DNA of 55,022 nt, taken from the IMG/VR virus record IMGVR_UViG_3300021335_000020, positions 1 through 55,022 of that record; one strand, 5' to 3'. A program made the position numbers and the translations under genes. Positions 43,025-50,201 of the stretch are shown piece by piece (position 1 is the stretch's first letter; each line of letters begins with the position of its first letter). This stretch comes from a virus. The notes under the pieces are model-generated. The model ran no database searches and had not been told where the DNA came from. It saw nothing but the letters and a program-made list of their open reading frames with translations.

Positions 43025-43155
43025 TGGAAGAAATGATTGCGAGCAAGCTAGAGGAAATGGAACACCATGAGCTTGCTGATATTATGAGAAAGTTAATGAT
43101 GGAAGACCAAGAGGCCTTTGAAACTCTAAAGGAAATCATTGAAGATCATATTTAG
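43024..43155 (+). CDS. Small acidic helical protein, 43 aa
   Basis: A short frame runs from ATG at 43024 (overlapping the upstream stop by one base) to TAG at 43153-43155. The peptide MEEMIASKLEEMEHHELADI is followed by RKLMMEDQEAFETLKEIIED. It is predicted to be entirely helical, with a Met/Glu/Leu face able to coil. The chained TAATG context and absence of other coding content support translation. The function is unknown; proximity to prohead core genes suggests a head accessory. Confidence 0.55.
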   Translation: MEEMIASKLEEMEHHELADIMRKLMMEDQEAFETLKEIIEDHI

Positions 43156-43167
43156 AAAGAAAAAATT

Positions 43168-43482
43168 ATGAGTGAACTTACAAAAGACTTAATTCAGAAT
43201 GCTCTTGATCAAGACTTTAATAAAGCTAATCAAGTATTTGACACTATGATGAATGACAAAATGGCTGATCTATTAGATCAAGCTAAAGTTGCTATAGCGG
43301 GGCAAATGTTCAATGGAGAAGAACCAGAAGACGAACAACTCGATCTCGACTTTGAGTCAGACGATGATGGCGGAACTGATGAAGAAGCCGATGCCGAGGC
43401 TGGTGAGGAGTATGCAGCTGACGATGAGACAGAGGTCAGCGATGAGACGGAAGAAGAATATGAAGAAGATGCTGCCAGCTAA
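43168..43482 (+). CDS. 67: Prohead core protein gp67-like, 104 aa
   Basis: The N-terminal half is a helix (LIQNALDQDFNKANQVFDTM), and residues 39-56 (AKVAIAGQMFNGEEPEDE) match T4 gp67, whose corresponding part reads KIAIARNF followed by GEEPEDEDED. An acidic Asp/Glu tail of about 50 residues follows, as in gp67. In T4 this core component is cut to internal peptides by gp21. It is slightly longer than T4 gp67 (80 residues). It precedes the 68-21-22-23 gene set, in the T4 order. Confidence 0.8.
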   Translation: MSELTKDLIQNALDQDFNKANQVFDTMMNDKMADLLDQAKVAIAGQMFNGEEPEDEQLDLDFESDDDGGTDEEADAEAGEEYAADDETEVSDETEEEYEEDAAS

Positions 43483-43511
43483 ATATTAATATGAGTAGAA
43501 AATAATAAAAT

Positions 43512-43519
43512 TATAAATA
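43512..43519 (+). promoter_or_regulatory. T4-type late promoter box for the prohead genes
   Basis: A perfect TATAAATA lies in the 53-base gap after gene 67. It would drive the gp68-position gene, 21, 22 and 23, ending at the strong terminator after gene 23. Confidence 0.7.
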
Positions 43520-43535
43520 ATAGCAAAGAAGAGTA

Positions 43536-43748
43536 ATGAAAACTTTTTTAGAAATAAGAGAAGCAATGCGCAAAGACATGCCACCAGGTGAGCATGTATT
43601 CGATACAAAAATTAAAGGTATTGAAGTAATGGTGCATAAAGAAAAAGGTAAGTTTACTACCTATGTAGATAGGGAAAAACTTGACACTTATCCTAATCTC
43701 AATATTGCTAAAAAAGCTGGTATTGAATACGTTAAACAGGTAAAGTAA
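43536..43748 (+). CDS. Small prohead-region protein, position of gp68
   Basis: The 70-residue basic protein starts MKTFLEIREAMRKDMPPGEH and continues with a small beta/alpha unit (GIEVMVHKEKGKFTTYVDRE). It lies between the 67-like gene and protease gene 21, which is where T4 has gene 68 (a prohead core protein, 141 residues). It is half that length, and I cannot show clear similarity, so the assignment rests on position. It ends one base before the gene 21 ATG. Confidence 0.55.
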   Translation: MKTFLEIREAMRKDMPPGEHVFDTKIKGIEVMVHKEKGKFTTYVDREKLDTYPNLNIAKKAGIEYVKQVK

Positions 43749-43749
43749 A

Positions 43750-44406
43750 ATGAAACTGATTGCAGAATATACCGAAGATAATTTAGAAATTCTTACCGAA
43801 GAAAAAAATGGTAAGAAGTCATACGCTATTGAAGGTATCTTTATGCAAGCAGAAACAAAGAATCGTAACGGTCGGATATATCCGCGCGATGTGATGGAAG
43901 CTGCAGTTGATAAGTACAACACAGAACAAGTCATCAAAGGTCGTGCTGTTGGTGAATTGAATCACCCTGAAGGACCGACTGTTAATTTAGACAAAGTTTC
44001 TCACAAGATTGAATCCCTCGATTGGAGAGGGAATGATGTTGTGGGTAAAGCACGCATTTTGAATACTCCTATGGGTGAGATTGTAAAAGGTCTTCTCGAC
44101 GGCGGGGTCAATCTGGGTGTTTCGACTCGTGGTATGGGAAGTTTGCAGCAAAGTGGGGGAGCGATGGTTGTAAAATCAGATTTTCTCCTCAACGCCGTTG
44201 ATATCGTACAAGATCCGTCTGCACCAAGCGCTTTCGTTAATGGAATTATGGAAGGTGTAGAGTGGGTTTGGAACAATGGCATAATCGAAGCTCAAGCAAT
44301 TGAAAAAATGGAGACTGAAATTATCAAAGCTCCACGTGCTGATCTCTATGAGACTCAGGTTCGTGAGTTTAAGAATTTCCTCTCGTTGGTCAAATCTAAA
44401 GTATAA
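43750..44406 (+). CDS. 21: Prohead maturation protease gp21-like
   Basis: The 218-residue product has the T4-type prohead protease signatures: NRNGRIYPRDVME near 39-50, GELNHPEG with the catalytic histidine H72, and LGVSTRGMG with the nucleophile S125. The following ALD/VQDPSAPSAF-like strand completes the fold. T4 gp21 is about 212 residues. It cleaves scaffold and capsid proteins before DNA packaging. It is followed by the scaffold gene after 12 bases, with a GGAG ribosome site. Confidence 0.95.
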   Translation: MKLIAEYTEDNLEILTEEKNGKKSYAIEGIFMQAETKNRNGRIYPRDVMEAAVDKYNTEQVIKGRAVGELNHPEGPTVNLDKVSHKIESLDWRGNDVVGKARILNTPMGEIVKGLLDGGVNLGVSTRGMGSLQQSGGAMVVKSDFLLNAVDIVQDPSAPSAFVNGIMEGVEWVWNNGIIEAQAIEKMETEIIKAPRADLYETQVREFKNFLSLVKSKV

Positions 44407-44418
44407 GGAGTCAATAAA

Positions 44419-45480
44419 ATGACTGAAATCAATCAGGAAGTTGAACTCCACGATGATGACAACGAAGTCGTGGAAGAAGCTCACGATCCCAAAAATGCTG
44501 AAGCACAGTCTATCGCTTCTGTTGATAAAGCAGAAGATGCCGGTAAGACTGCTCCAAAGCGTAAAGGTGATCAAACAAAACAAGATCCAATGCCTAAAAT
44601 GCCAGGTACAAAAGCTGGTATGATTAATGCAATGTATCAAAGCATGAATAAAATGGATAAAAAATCTTTACAAGCAATGTATTCTAAAAGTATGGAAAGT
44701 GTTGCCTATGAAGATGGAGATTCTATTTTAGAAAACGAAGAAGCTGATTTTAATTACGAAGCTGACTTCAGTGCAGATCTTAATGCATTAGTTAACGAAG
44801 AAGCTACTCTTTCAGAGGACTTCAAAGCTAAGGCAGAGGTAATCTTCGAAGCAGCTATTAAGTCAAAGCTGGCTGAAGAGATTGATCGTCTTGAAGAAAA
44901 GTACAACGAAGAACTCGATGCAGAAGTAACTGCTACTAAAGAGGACCTCGTAGAGAAAGTAGACAGCTATCTAAACTACGTAGTTGAAAACTGGATGGAA
45001 GACAATAAGTTAGCAATTCAAACTGGTCTCCGTACGGAAATCGCTGAAGGCTTTATGAACAATCTGAAAGATCTGTTCACAGAGTCATACATCGAAGTTC
45101 CTGAGTCCAAGGTTGATCTTGTTGACGAACTCGCTGAAACAGTTGAAGAACTTGAGGAAAAACTCAACAGCACAACTGGTAACGCAATTGCAATGGCAGA
45201 AGAGTTAGAGTCTTATAAGCGTGATGCAATTATTGCTGAGCACTCAAAAGATCTTGCAGACACTCAAGTTGCAAAACTTAAGTCTTTAGTAGAAGACGTA
45301 GACTTTGATGACGAAGAGACTTTCGCTAAGAAAGTAGCTACTGTTAAAGAATCATACTTTACTAAAGAGTCAGTAAACGTTGAGACAGCTGATATTGATA
45401 CAGATGAAAGCGATGATATCGTAGAATCTTCTGGTTCAATGGCACAGTATATCTCTGCTTTAAAAGCAACACAATCGTAA
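44419..45480 (+). CDS. 22: Prohead scaffold protein gp22-like
   Basis: The 353-residue protein is strongly acidic and helical, with coiled-coil runs (LAEEIDRLEEKYNEELDAEV and AETVEELEEKLNSTTGNAIA). The N-terminal 80 residues contain a Lys/Pro-rich part (KMPGTKAGMINAMYQSMNKM) seen in marine gp22 proteins. The scaffold shapes the prohead and is then cut by gp21. T4 gp22 is shorter (269 residues). It sits between protease and capsid genes. Confidence 0.9.
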   Translation: MTEINQEVELHDDDNEVVEEAHDPKNAEAQSIASVDKAEDAGKTAPKRKGDQTKQDPMPKMPGTKAGMINAMYQSMNKMDKKSLQAMYSKSMESVAYEDGDSILENEEADFNYEADFSADLNALVNEEATLSEDFKAKAEVIFEAAIKSKLAEEIDRLEEKYNEELDAEVTATKEDLVEKVDSYLNYVVENWMEDNKLAIQTGLRTEIAEGFMNNLKDLFTESYIEVPESKVDLVDELAETVEELEEKLNSTTGNAIAMAEELESYKRDAIIAEHSKDLADTQVAKLKSLVEDVDFDDEETFAKKVATVKESYFTKESVNVETADIDTDESDDIVESSGSMAQYISALKATQS

Positions 45481-45494
45481 TTTAGGAGTCCAAA

Positions 45495-46835
45495 ATGCAA
45501 TCTTACGATAAGTTAATGGAAAAATGGGCCCCAGTACTCAACGAAGAGTCTGCCGGCGCTATCCAAGATAATCACAGAAAAGCAGTAACAGCTGCAATTC
45601 TGGAAAACCAAGAAATTGCTCTTCGTGAAGAGCAAACAATGAACGAAGCTGCACCATCAATGAACACAGGTTCTGGTGTTGCTAACTGGAATCCAGTCTT
45701 AATTGCTCTCGTACGTCGTGCAATGCCAAATCTTATGGCATATGACATCTGCGGTGTGCAGCCAATGTCTGGTCCAACAGGCTTAATCTTTGCGATGAAG
45801 TCTAAGTATCGTACAACTAAAGCTGGTGTTTCTGATGGTGCTGAAGCACTGTTTGACGAAGCAGCCGTTGGTTTCTCCGGCGATTCAGCAACAACTGGTA
45901 ATGGTGCAGCTGGTCCGTCAGGTCTCTCTGGTATCGATCCTTTAGCAGGTGACGTAACTGGTGACTCATCACTCGATTCTGAGCGTTCAGGACCTTATGC
46001 AGGTGATGCATATACAACTGCAGAAGCTGAAGCTCTTGGTGATAATACCGAGTCTTTCGCAGAAATGGGTTTCACCATTGAAAAAGCTACAGTCACTGCT
46101 AAGTCACGTGCACTGAAAGCTGAATATTCGCTGGAACTGGCACAGGATCTTAAAGCTATTCATGGCTTAGATGCTGAAACAGAGCTGGCTAATATTCTTT
46201 CAACAGAAATCATGGCTGAAATCAACCGTGAAGTTGTTCGTACAATTAACGCACAAGCTAAGACTGGTGCATTAACATCTAACACAGCTATTAACGGTAT
46301 CTTCGACGTACAGACAGATGCAGATGGTCGTTGGTCAGTTGAGAAGTTCAAGGGTCTGATTCTTCAGATCGAGCGTGAGTGTAATACAATTGCTAAAGAG
46401 ACACGTAGAGGTAAAGGTAACTTTATGGTCTGCTCGTCTGACGTAGCTTCTGCACTTTCAGCAGCTGGTATGCTGGATTATACACCAGCACTTTCTACAA
46501 ACCTTAACGTTGATGACACAGGCAATACATTTGCTGGTGTTCTTAACGGTCGCACACGCGTCTACGTCGATCCGTATGCAACAGCTAACTATGTAAACGT
46601 TGGTTATAAAGGTACTAACCCATACGATGCTGGCCTCTTCTATTGCCCATACGTTCCATTAACAATGGTACGTGCAGTCGGTGAAGAGACATTCCAGCCA
46701 AAGATTGGCTTTAAGACTCGCTACGGCATGGTCTCAAATCCATTTGTTGGTGCAACACCTGCGAACGGTCTTGCTGCAGCAAAATCAAATCAATACTACA
46801 GAATTTTCCGCGTCGACAATATCCTCGGCGCTTAA
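45495..46835 (+). CDS. 23: Major capsid protein gp23-like
   Basis: The 446-residue product begins MQSYDKLMEKWAPVLNEESA and contains WNPVLIALVRRAMPNLMAYD and DICGVQPMSGPTGLIFAMKS, all hallmark gp23 segments. The C-terminal half includes NFMVCSSDVASALSAAGMLD and YVDPYATANYVNVGYKGTN. T4 gp23 has 521 residues and loses its first 65. Here gp21 may cut near residues 51-52 (MNE/AAPS), an inference from the cleavage pattern. An AGGAG ribosome site precedes the ATG. Codon choice is more regular (more GC-ending codons) than in neighbours, as expected for the most abundant protein. Confidence 0.97.
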   Translation: MQSYDKLMEKWAPVLNEESAGAIQDNHRKAVTAAILENQEIALREEQTMNEAAPSMNTGSGVANWNPVLIALVRRAMPNLMAYDICGVQPMSGPTGLIFAMKSKYRTTKAGVSDGAEALFDEAAVGFSGDSATTGNGAAGPSGLSGIDPLAGDVTGDSSLDSERSGPYAGDAYTTAEAEALGDNTESFAEMGFTIEKATVTAKSRALKAEYSLELAQDLKAIHGLDAETELANILSTEIMAEINREVVRTINAQAKTGALTSNTAINGIFDVQTDADGRWSVEKFKGLILQIERECNTIAKETRRGKGNFMVCSSDVASALSAAGMLDYTPALSTNLNVDDTGNTFAGVLNGRTRVYVDPYATANYVNVGYKGTNPYDAGLFYCPYVPLTMVRAVGEETFQPKIGFKTRYGMVSNPFVGATPANGLAAAKSNQYYRIFRVDNILGA

Positions 46836-46854
46836 TTCTAAAAATAATAAACTT

Positions 46855-46881
46855 AAGAGCAGCTTCGGCTGCTCTTTTTTT
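46855..46881 (+). terminator. Strong intrinsic terminator after gene 23
   Basis: AAGAGCAGC (46855-46863) pairs perfectly with GCTGCTCTT (46868-46876) around a TTCG tetraloop, followed by a run of T. It lies 20 bases after the capsid stop and is the only classic terminator I see. Confidence 0.9.
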
Positions 46882-46893
46882 ACGTAAAACTTA

Positions 46894-46901
46894 TATAAAT
46901 A
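46894..46901 (+). promoter_or_regulatory. T4-type late promoter box, almost touching the next start codon
   Basis: A perfect TATAAATA follows the gene 23 terminator by 13 bases. The start point expected about 6 bases downstream falls on the ATG at 46907, so the mRNA could be leaderless. Confidence 0.65.
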
Positions 46902-46906
46902 GATGT

Positions 46907-47095
46907 ATGGAAATACTTTGGCATATATTATTAACAGTATGTTTAGGATCGACGTGTATTGATCAAGATGTTCAATGGTTTGAAACCGAAGAGCAGTGTA
47001 AAAGCATGCTCATAACATATGGACAATTGCCTCCAGACGGAGATTGGGATGTTGTTGAATACATTTGTAAACCCGTAGGAAGCACAGGAACATAA
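46907..47095 (+). CDS. Small cysteine-containing protein with hydrophobic N-terminus, 62 aa
   Basis: The protein starts MEILWHILLTVCLGSTCIDQ. The hydrophobic segment at residues 3-14 could be a short signal or membrane anchor but lacks basic residues. The rest holds DVQWFETEEQCKSML and VVEYICKPVGSTGT, giving four cysteines able to form disulfides if exported. A LTVC sequence resembles a lipobox, without a charged N-region. No ribosome site is visible before the ATG, consistent with a leaderless start. It is followed by the tail gene GTG after one base. The function is unknown. Confidence 0.6.
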   Translation: MEILWHILLTVCLGSTCIDQDVQWFETEEQCKSMLITYGQLPPDGDWDVVEYICKPVGSTGT

Positions 47096-47096
47096 T

Positions 47097-47660
47097 GTGG
47101 CAGAACTAACAGACAACTTTAATTACCTACAGCCTACTTCGTTTAAGATCAGTTTAGATAGAAAAAACTATCCAAACTTAGAATTCTTTTGTCAAAGTTT
47201 TGTGCATCCTGGTATGATGCTTAATGCAGTAGAAGTTCCTTATAAGAAATTACAAAATGTTCCATTTGTTGGAGATAAGTTAACCTTTAACGAATTGCAA
47301 GCAAATATTCTACTAGACGAGAATATGAAGTCATATGATGAAATGTATTCTTGGATGCGTAGAATATTAGATCAAGTAGAAGTACCTTCATATCAAGCTG
47401 GTATTATACCACCAACCACAGCAGATATGACTTTAACTATATTGTCTAGTCATAATAATAAAACTAAACAAGTAAGATATATAGATTGTATTCCAACAGC
47501 TCTTACTGACATTCAATTTGAATCAACTGCTGGCGGAGAAACATTTATTACTTTTGGAGCTTCATTTAGGTTTTCTTATTTTGAGTTGGTAGGAGCGACG
47601 TACACGACTAACGTAGATGGCAGTCCGTCTATCTCAGTACTTAAGAATTTGGCAGGATAA
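47097..47660 (+). CDS. Tail-tube-like protein, probable gp3-class tail completion protein
   Basis: The start is a GTG at 47097 with AGGA about 10 bases upstream; the ATG just before it is in another frame and stops at once. The 187 residues have the tube fold: FKISLDRKNYPNLEFFCQSF, then GMMLNAVEVPYKKLQNVPFV and WMRRILDQVEVP, paralleling the tail-tube gene at 33826. In cyanophage-type T4 relatives the gene after 23 and before uvsY is annotated gp3 (tail completion and sheath stabilisation), which fits the size. gp54 (tube initiator, about 320 residues) is a less likely choice. Confidence 0.65.
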   Translation: MAELTDNFNYLQPTSFKISLDRKNYPNLEFFCQSFVHPGMMLNAVEVPYKKLQNVPFVGDKLTFNELQANILLDENMKSYDEMYSWMRRILDQVEVPSYQAGIIPPTTADMTLTILSSHNNKTKQVRYIDCIPTALTDIQFESTAGGETFITFGASFRFSYFELVGATYTTNVDGSPSISVLKNLAG

Positions 47661-47663
47661 ATA
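47656..47663 (+). promoter_or_regulatory. Variant late promoter box GATAAATA before uvsY
   Basis: The box differs from TATAAATA in the first base and overlaps the stop of the tail gene. It would allow late expression of uvsY and uvsW. The TGGAG ribosome site lies before the ATG at 47685. Confidence 0.45.
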
Positions 47664-47684
47664 ACATTATATTATGGAGTAATT

Positions 47685-48131
47685 ATGATTGATTTGAAAA
47701 GCATCCACGAAATGTGGGCTAAAGACTGTGTTATTGATGATAGTAAATTAGATGAATCCTCTCGGCAAGCACCAATGTTGCATGCTAAATATCTAGAAAT
47801 TTTATCAACCTATAAGCTTCAACTCAAAAAATCAGAGTTTGAGCAAAAGAAACTATTGAAACAAAAATGGCTGTATTATAATGGTAAGATGGATCAAGAA
47901 ACCGTTGAGACCCTTGGTTGGGAGGCTGATCCTTTTAACGGTCTCAAAATACTTAAAGGTGAGTTGGATTATTATTATGATTCAGATCCAGAAATTCAAG
48001 AGTCAGAATTAAGAATTCAGTACTATAAAAACGTTATAGATACAGTAACAGAGATAATCAATAACGTTACTTGGCGACATCAGACAATTGGAAATATGAT
48101 TAAGTGGAAACAATTCGAGTCAGGAAATTAA
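47685..48131 (+). CDS. uvsY: Recombination mediator UvsY-like
   Basis: The 148-residue protein starts MIDLKSIHEMWAKDCVIDDS and contains DESSRQAPMLHAKYLEILST and KQKWLYYNGKMDQE, which line up with T4 UvsY (137 residues, VFIDSTKL and LDYYSGRG segments). UvsY loads the UvsX recombinase onto single-stranded DNA coated with gp32. The end overlaps the uvsW start by 28 bases, so the helicase is coupled to it. Confidence 0.9.
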   Translation: MIDLKSIHEMWAKDCVIDDSKLDESSRQAPMLHAKYLEILSTYKLQLKKSEFEQKKLLKQKWLYYNGKMDQETVETLGWEADPFNGLKILKGELDYYYDSDPEIQESELRIQYYKNVIDTVTEIINNVTWRHQTIGNMIKWKQFESGN

Positions 48132-49576
48132 GTCACGCCAATTTATGGATTAATTGCGACAGTGGTACTGCTCAGGAAATAAACGAGTTTTTTTCGTTCT
48201 ATGTTCCTGGTTATAAATTTATGCCAGCATATCGTAATCGTTTATGGGATGGCAAAATACGGCTTTTTAATATTATGACCGGAGAATTGCCTGCGGGTCT
48301 AATATACCACTTAAAAGAATTTGCAAGAGATAGACAGTATCTTATTGAGACTGAATCATCTTCTTATGGAGATCCATACGAAAAGAATGAAATCAGCCCT
48401 CAGGCACTGCTGGACTTCGTTGAGTGTATATCCTTACCCTTTCCGATGCGAGACTATCAGTTTGACTGTGTAGGTGAAGCTATCACCAGAAAAAGAGCAA
48501 TTCTTTTATCTCCGACAGGATCCGGGAAAAGTCTTATCATATATGCTCTCCTGAGATGGTATTTAGAAAATTATTCTAACAATATATTGATCATTGTCCC
48601 AACTACATCACTAGTAGAACAGATGTTTAATGATTTTAAAGAATATGGCTATGATTCAGATAATCTAGTACACAGAATATATTCAGGTAAAGATAAAAAT
48701 ACGGATAAAAGAATTATCATTAGTACATGGCAATCTATATACAAGTTACCTAAAGTATGGTTTAAGCAATTCGGGGCTGTATTCGGTGATGAGTGTCATG
48801 GATTCAAATCAAAATCACTTATGTCTATTATGAATAAAGCTGATGAAGCGGAGTATAGATATGGCACAACAGGTACCCTTGACGGGGCTCAAACACATGA
48901 GTTGGTCTTACAAGGTTTATTCGGTAGAACTTATAAGGTCACCACAACAAAAGCATTACAAGACAATAATACTCTCGCCAAACTCAACATTAAACGAATC
49001 GTACTTAACTATGCAGAGAAAGTACGTAAAGAGTTTGGTAAGAGAACATATCAGGATGAGATCGAGCACATCGTATCACATGTGGGCCGGAATAAATTCA
49101 TTCGGAACTTAGCGCTTGATCAAAAAGGGAATACATTAGTCTTATATAACTACGTTGAAAAACATGGTAAACCTTTATTTAATTTAATAGAAGAAAGAGT
49201 GCAAGAAAATCGCAAAGTATTTTTTGTATCTGGTGGAACAGATACATCGGATCGTGAAGCTATTCGAAGTATTGTTGAAAAGCAAAATGACGCGATCATT
49301 GTGGCTTCTCTTGGTACTTTTTCTACTGGCATTAATATTAGAAATTTACACAATATCATTTTTGCTTCTCCCTCAAAATCACAAATACGAGTATTGCAAA
49401 GTATTGGTAGAGGATTGCGAAAAAGTGATAACAACAGAGAAACTAACCTATATGACATTATAGATAATATTAGTTGGAAGAACAGAATTAATTTTGCTCT
49501 TGTCCATTCCGAAGAACGCTTAAAAATATATAATACAGAAAAATTCATTCATAAAACCTATAAGGTAGAAATATGA
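48104..49576 (+). CDS. uvsW: Recombination helicase UvsW-like
   Basis: The start is a GTG at 48104 (490 residues), supported by an N-terminus (INEFFSFYVPGYKFMPAYRN then RLWDGKIRLF) that matches the start of T4 UvsW. Helicase motifs follow: RDYQFD, SPTGSGKS (136-143), IVPTTSLVEQM, DECH (229-232), TGT (256-258), VSGGTDTSDREA and SIGRGLRKS. UvsW unwinds branched DNA and R-loops and shifts replication to recombination-primed mode. The size matches T4 (about 500). Its stop overlaps the next ATG (ATGA). Confidence 0.95.
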   Translation: METIRVRKLSHANLWINCDSGTAQEINEFFSFYVPGYKFMPAYRNRLWDGKIRLFNIMTGELPAGLIYHLKEFARDRQYLIETESSSYGDPYEKNEISPQALLDFVECISLPFPMRDYQFDCVGEAITRKRAILLSPTGSGKSLIIYALLRWYLENYSNNILIIVPTTSLVEQMFNDFKEYGYDSDNLVHRIYSGKDKNTDKRIIISTWQSIYKLPKVWFKQFGAVFGDECHGFKSKSLMSIMNKADEAEYRYGTTGTLDGAQTHELVLQGLFGRTYKVTTTKALQDNNTLAKLNIKRIVLNYAEKVRKEFGKRTYQDEIEHIVSHVGRNKFIRNLALDQKGNTLVLYNYVEKHGKPLFNLIEERVQENRKVFFVSGGTDTSDREAIRSIVEKQNDAIIVASLGTFSTGINIRNLHNIIFASPSKSQIRVLQSIGRGLRKSDNNRETNLYDIIDNISWKNRINFALVHSEERLKIYNTEKFIHKTYKVEI

Positions 49577-50049
49577 CAGGCGAAATAAAGCAGTTTAAAC
49601 TCACAAATGACGATGAAATTATCTGTGAAGTTGTTGAATGGGATGACGATGATTCGTCTAGTATCATTGTGAGACGGGCACTTAAAATTATTAATGTCGA
49701 AGATTTTGCCAAAGGTGTTAGATTCTTTGCCTTTAGACCATGGATGTTATTTAATGATAATCCGGATGAATTACAAACTATTAATTCGGGTCATATTATC
49801 GGTGAAATGAATCCCGCTGATAAAGTAATTCATAAATATATGACTAGCGTATTAGCATTATCAAATGATGTAAATAAGAAAGATTTCCCTCTTGATGAAG
49901 TTGCAAAAGCTGCTGAAGTCTTAGATGAAGACGAATTTGATGAATACATGCACTCGTTAAGTTTAGATGAAGAAATTACATACGATGATTCTGATGGCCC
50001 TTTCTCAGATGGTGACAATATTGTTAAATTCAGACCTAAGATGCATTAA
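49573..50049 (+). CDS. Small acidic protein, Sm-like N-terminus, 158 aa
   Basis: The first 55 residues (IKQFKLTNDDEIICEVVEWD, then SSIIVRRALKI) have the strand-turn pattern of an Sm/LSm-type barrel. The rest is helical and very acidic (DEDEFDEYMHSLSLDEEITY). The gene overlaps uvsW by four bases and so is co-translated with recombination functions. Similar proteins occur in other marine T4-like phages without a known role. An RNA- or protein-binding role is only inference. Its 3' end faces a leftward promoter at 50088-50115. Confidence 0.55.
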   Translation: MTGEIKQFKLTNDDEIICEVVEWDDDDSSSIIVRRALKIINVEDFAKGVRFFAFRPWMLFNDNPDELQTINSGHIIGEMNPADKVIHKYMTSVLALSNDVNKKDFPLDEVAKAAEVLDEDEFDEYMHSLSLDEEITYDDSDGPFSDGDNIVKFRPKMH

Positions 50050-50087
50050 AAAATTTGTATACTACCCTCTTCAAAAAACCATAATTT

Positions 50088-50115
50088 ATTATATACTGTT
50101 TGGCAGAAAAGTACA
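50088..50115 (-). promoter_or_regulatory. Leftward sigma70-like promoter, divergent from gene 55
   Basis: On the minus strand, TGTACT (50115-50110) is followed after 16 bases by TATAAT (50093-50088). Its -35 box is the mirror image of the gene 55 one. It would produce RNA antisense to the 49573-50049 gene. No likely protein gene lies on that strand, so the product would be an antisense or small RNA. Confidence 0.45.
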
Positions 50116-50161
50116 CTGTTAATTTTTCCCCTTAGAGCTTTTTAATTTAGTGTACTTTTCT
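50105..50161. repeat. 13-bp perfect inverted repeat containing two -35 boxes
   Basis: AGAAAAGTACACT (50105-50117) is the exact reverse complement of 50149-50161, with 31 bases between. Each arm holds the TGTACT -35 box of one of two diverging promoters. It could also be the binding site of a dimeric regulator, or form a hairpin in RNA. Confidence 0.7.
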
Positions 50162-50179
50162 ACTAATTTATTGTATAAT
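50151..50179 (+). promoter_or_regulatory. Sigma70-like promoter of gene 55
   Basis: TGTACT (50151-50156), a 17-base spacer and TATAAT (50174-50179) precede gene 55. The same three-part pattern, with 17 bases, occurs before genes 45 and 44. The start would fall near 50186, so the upstream ATG at 50187 is unlikely to be used. Confidence 0.7.
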
Positions 50180-50201
50180 ATACATAATGAAAGGAAGCGT
50201 T

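Noticed and set aside
50187-50201. ATG at 50187 as the gene 55 start
   Set aside because: It would be at the first base of the predicted transcript, and AGGAAG stands just before ATG at 50202.
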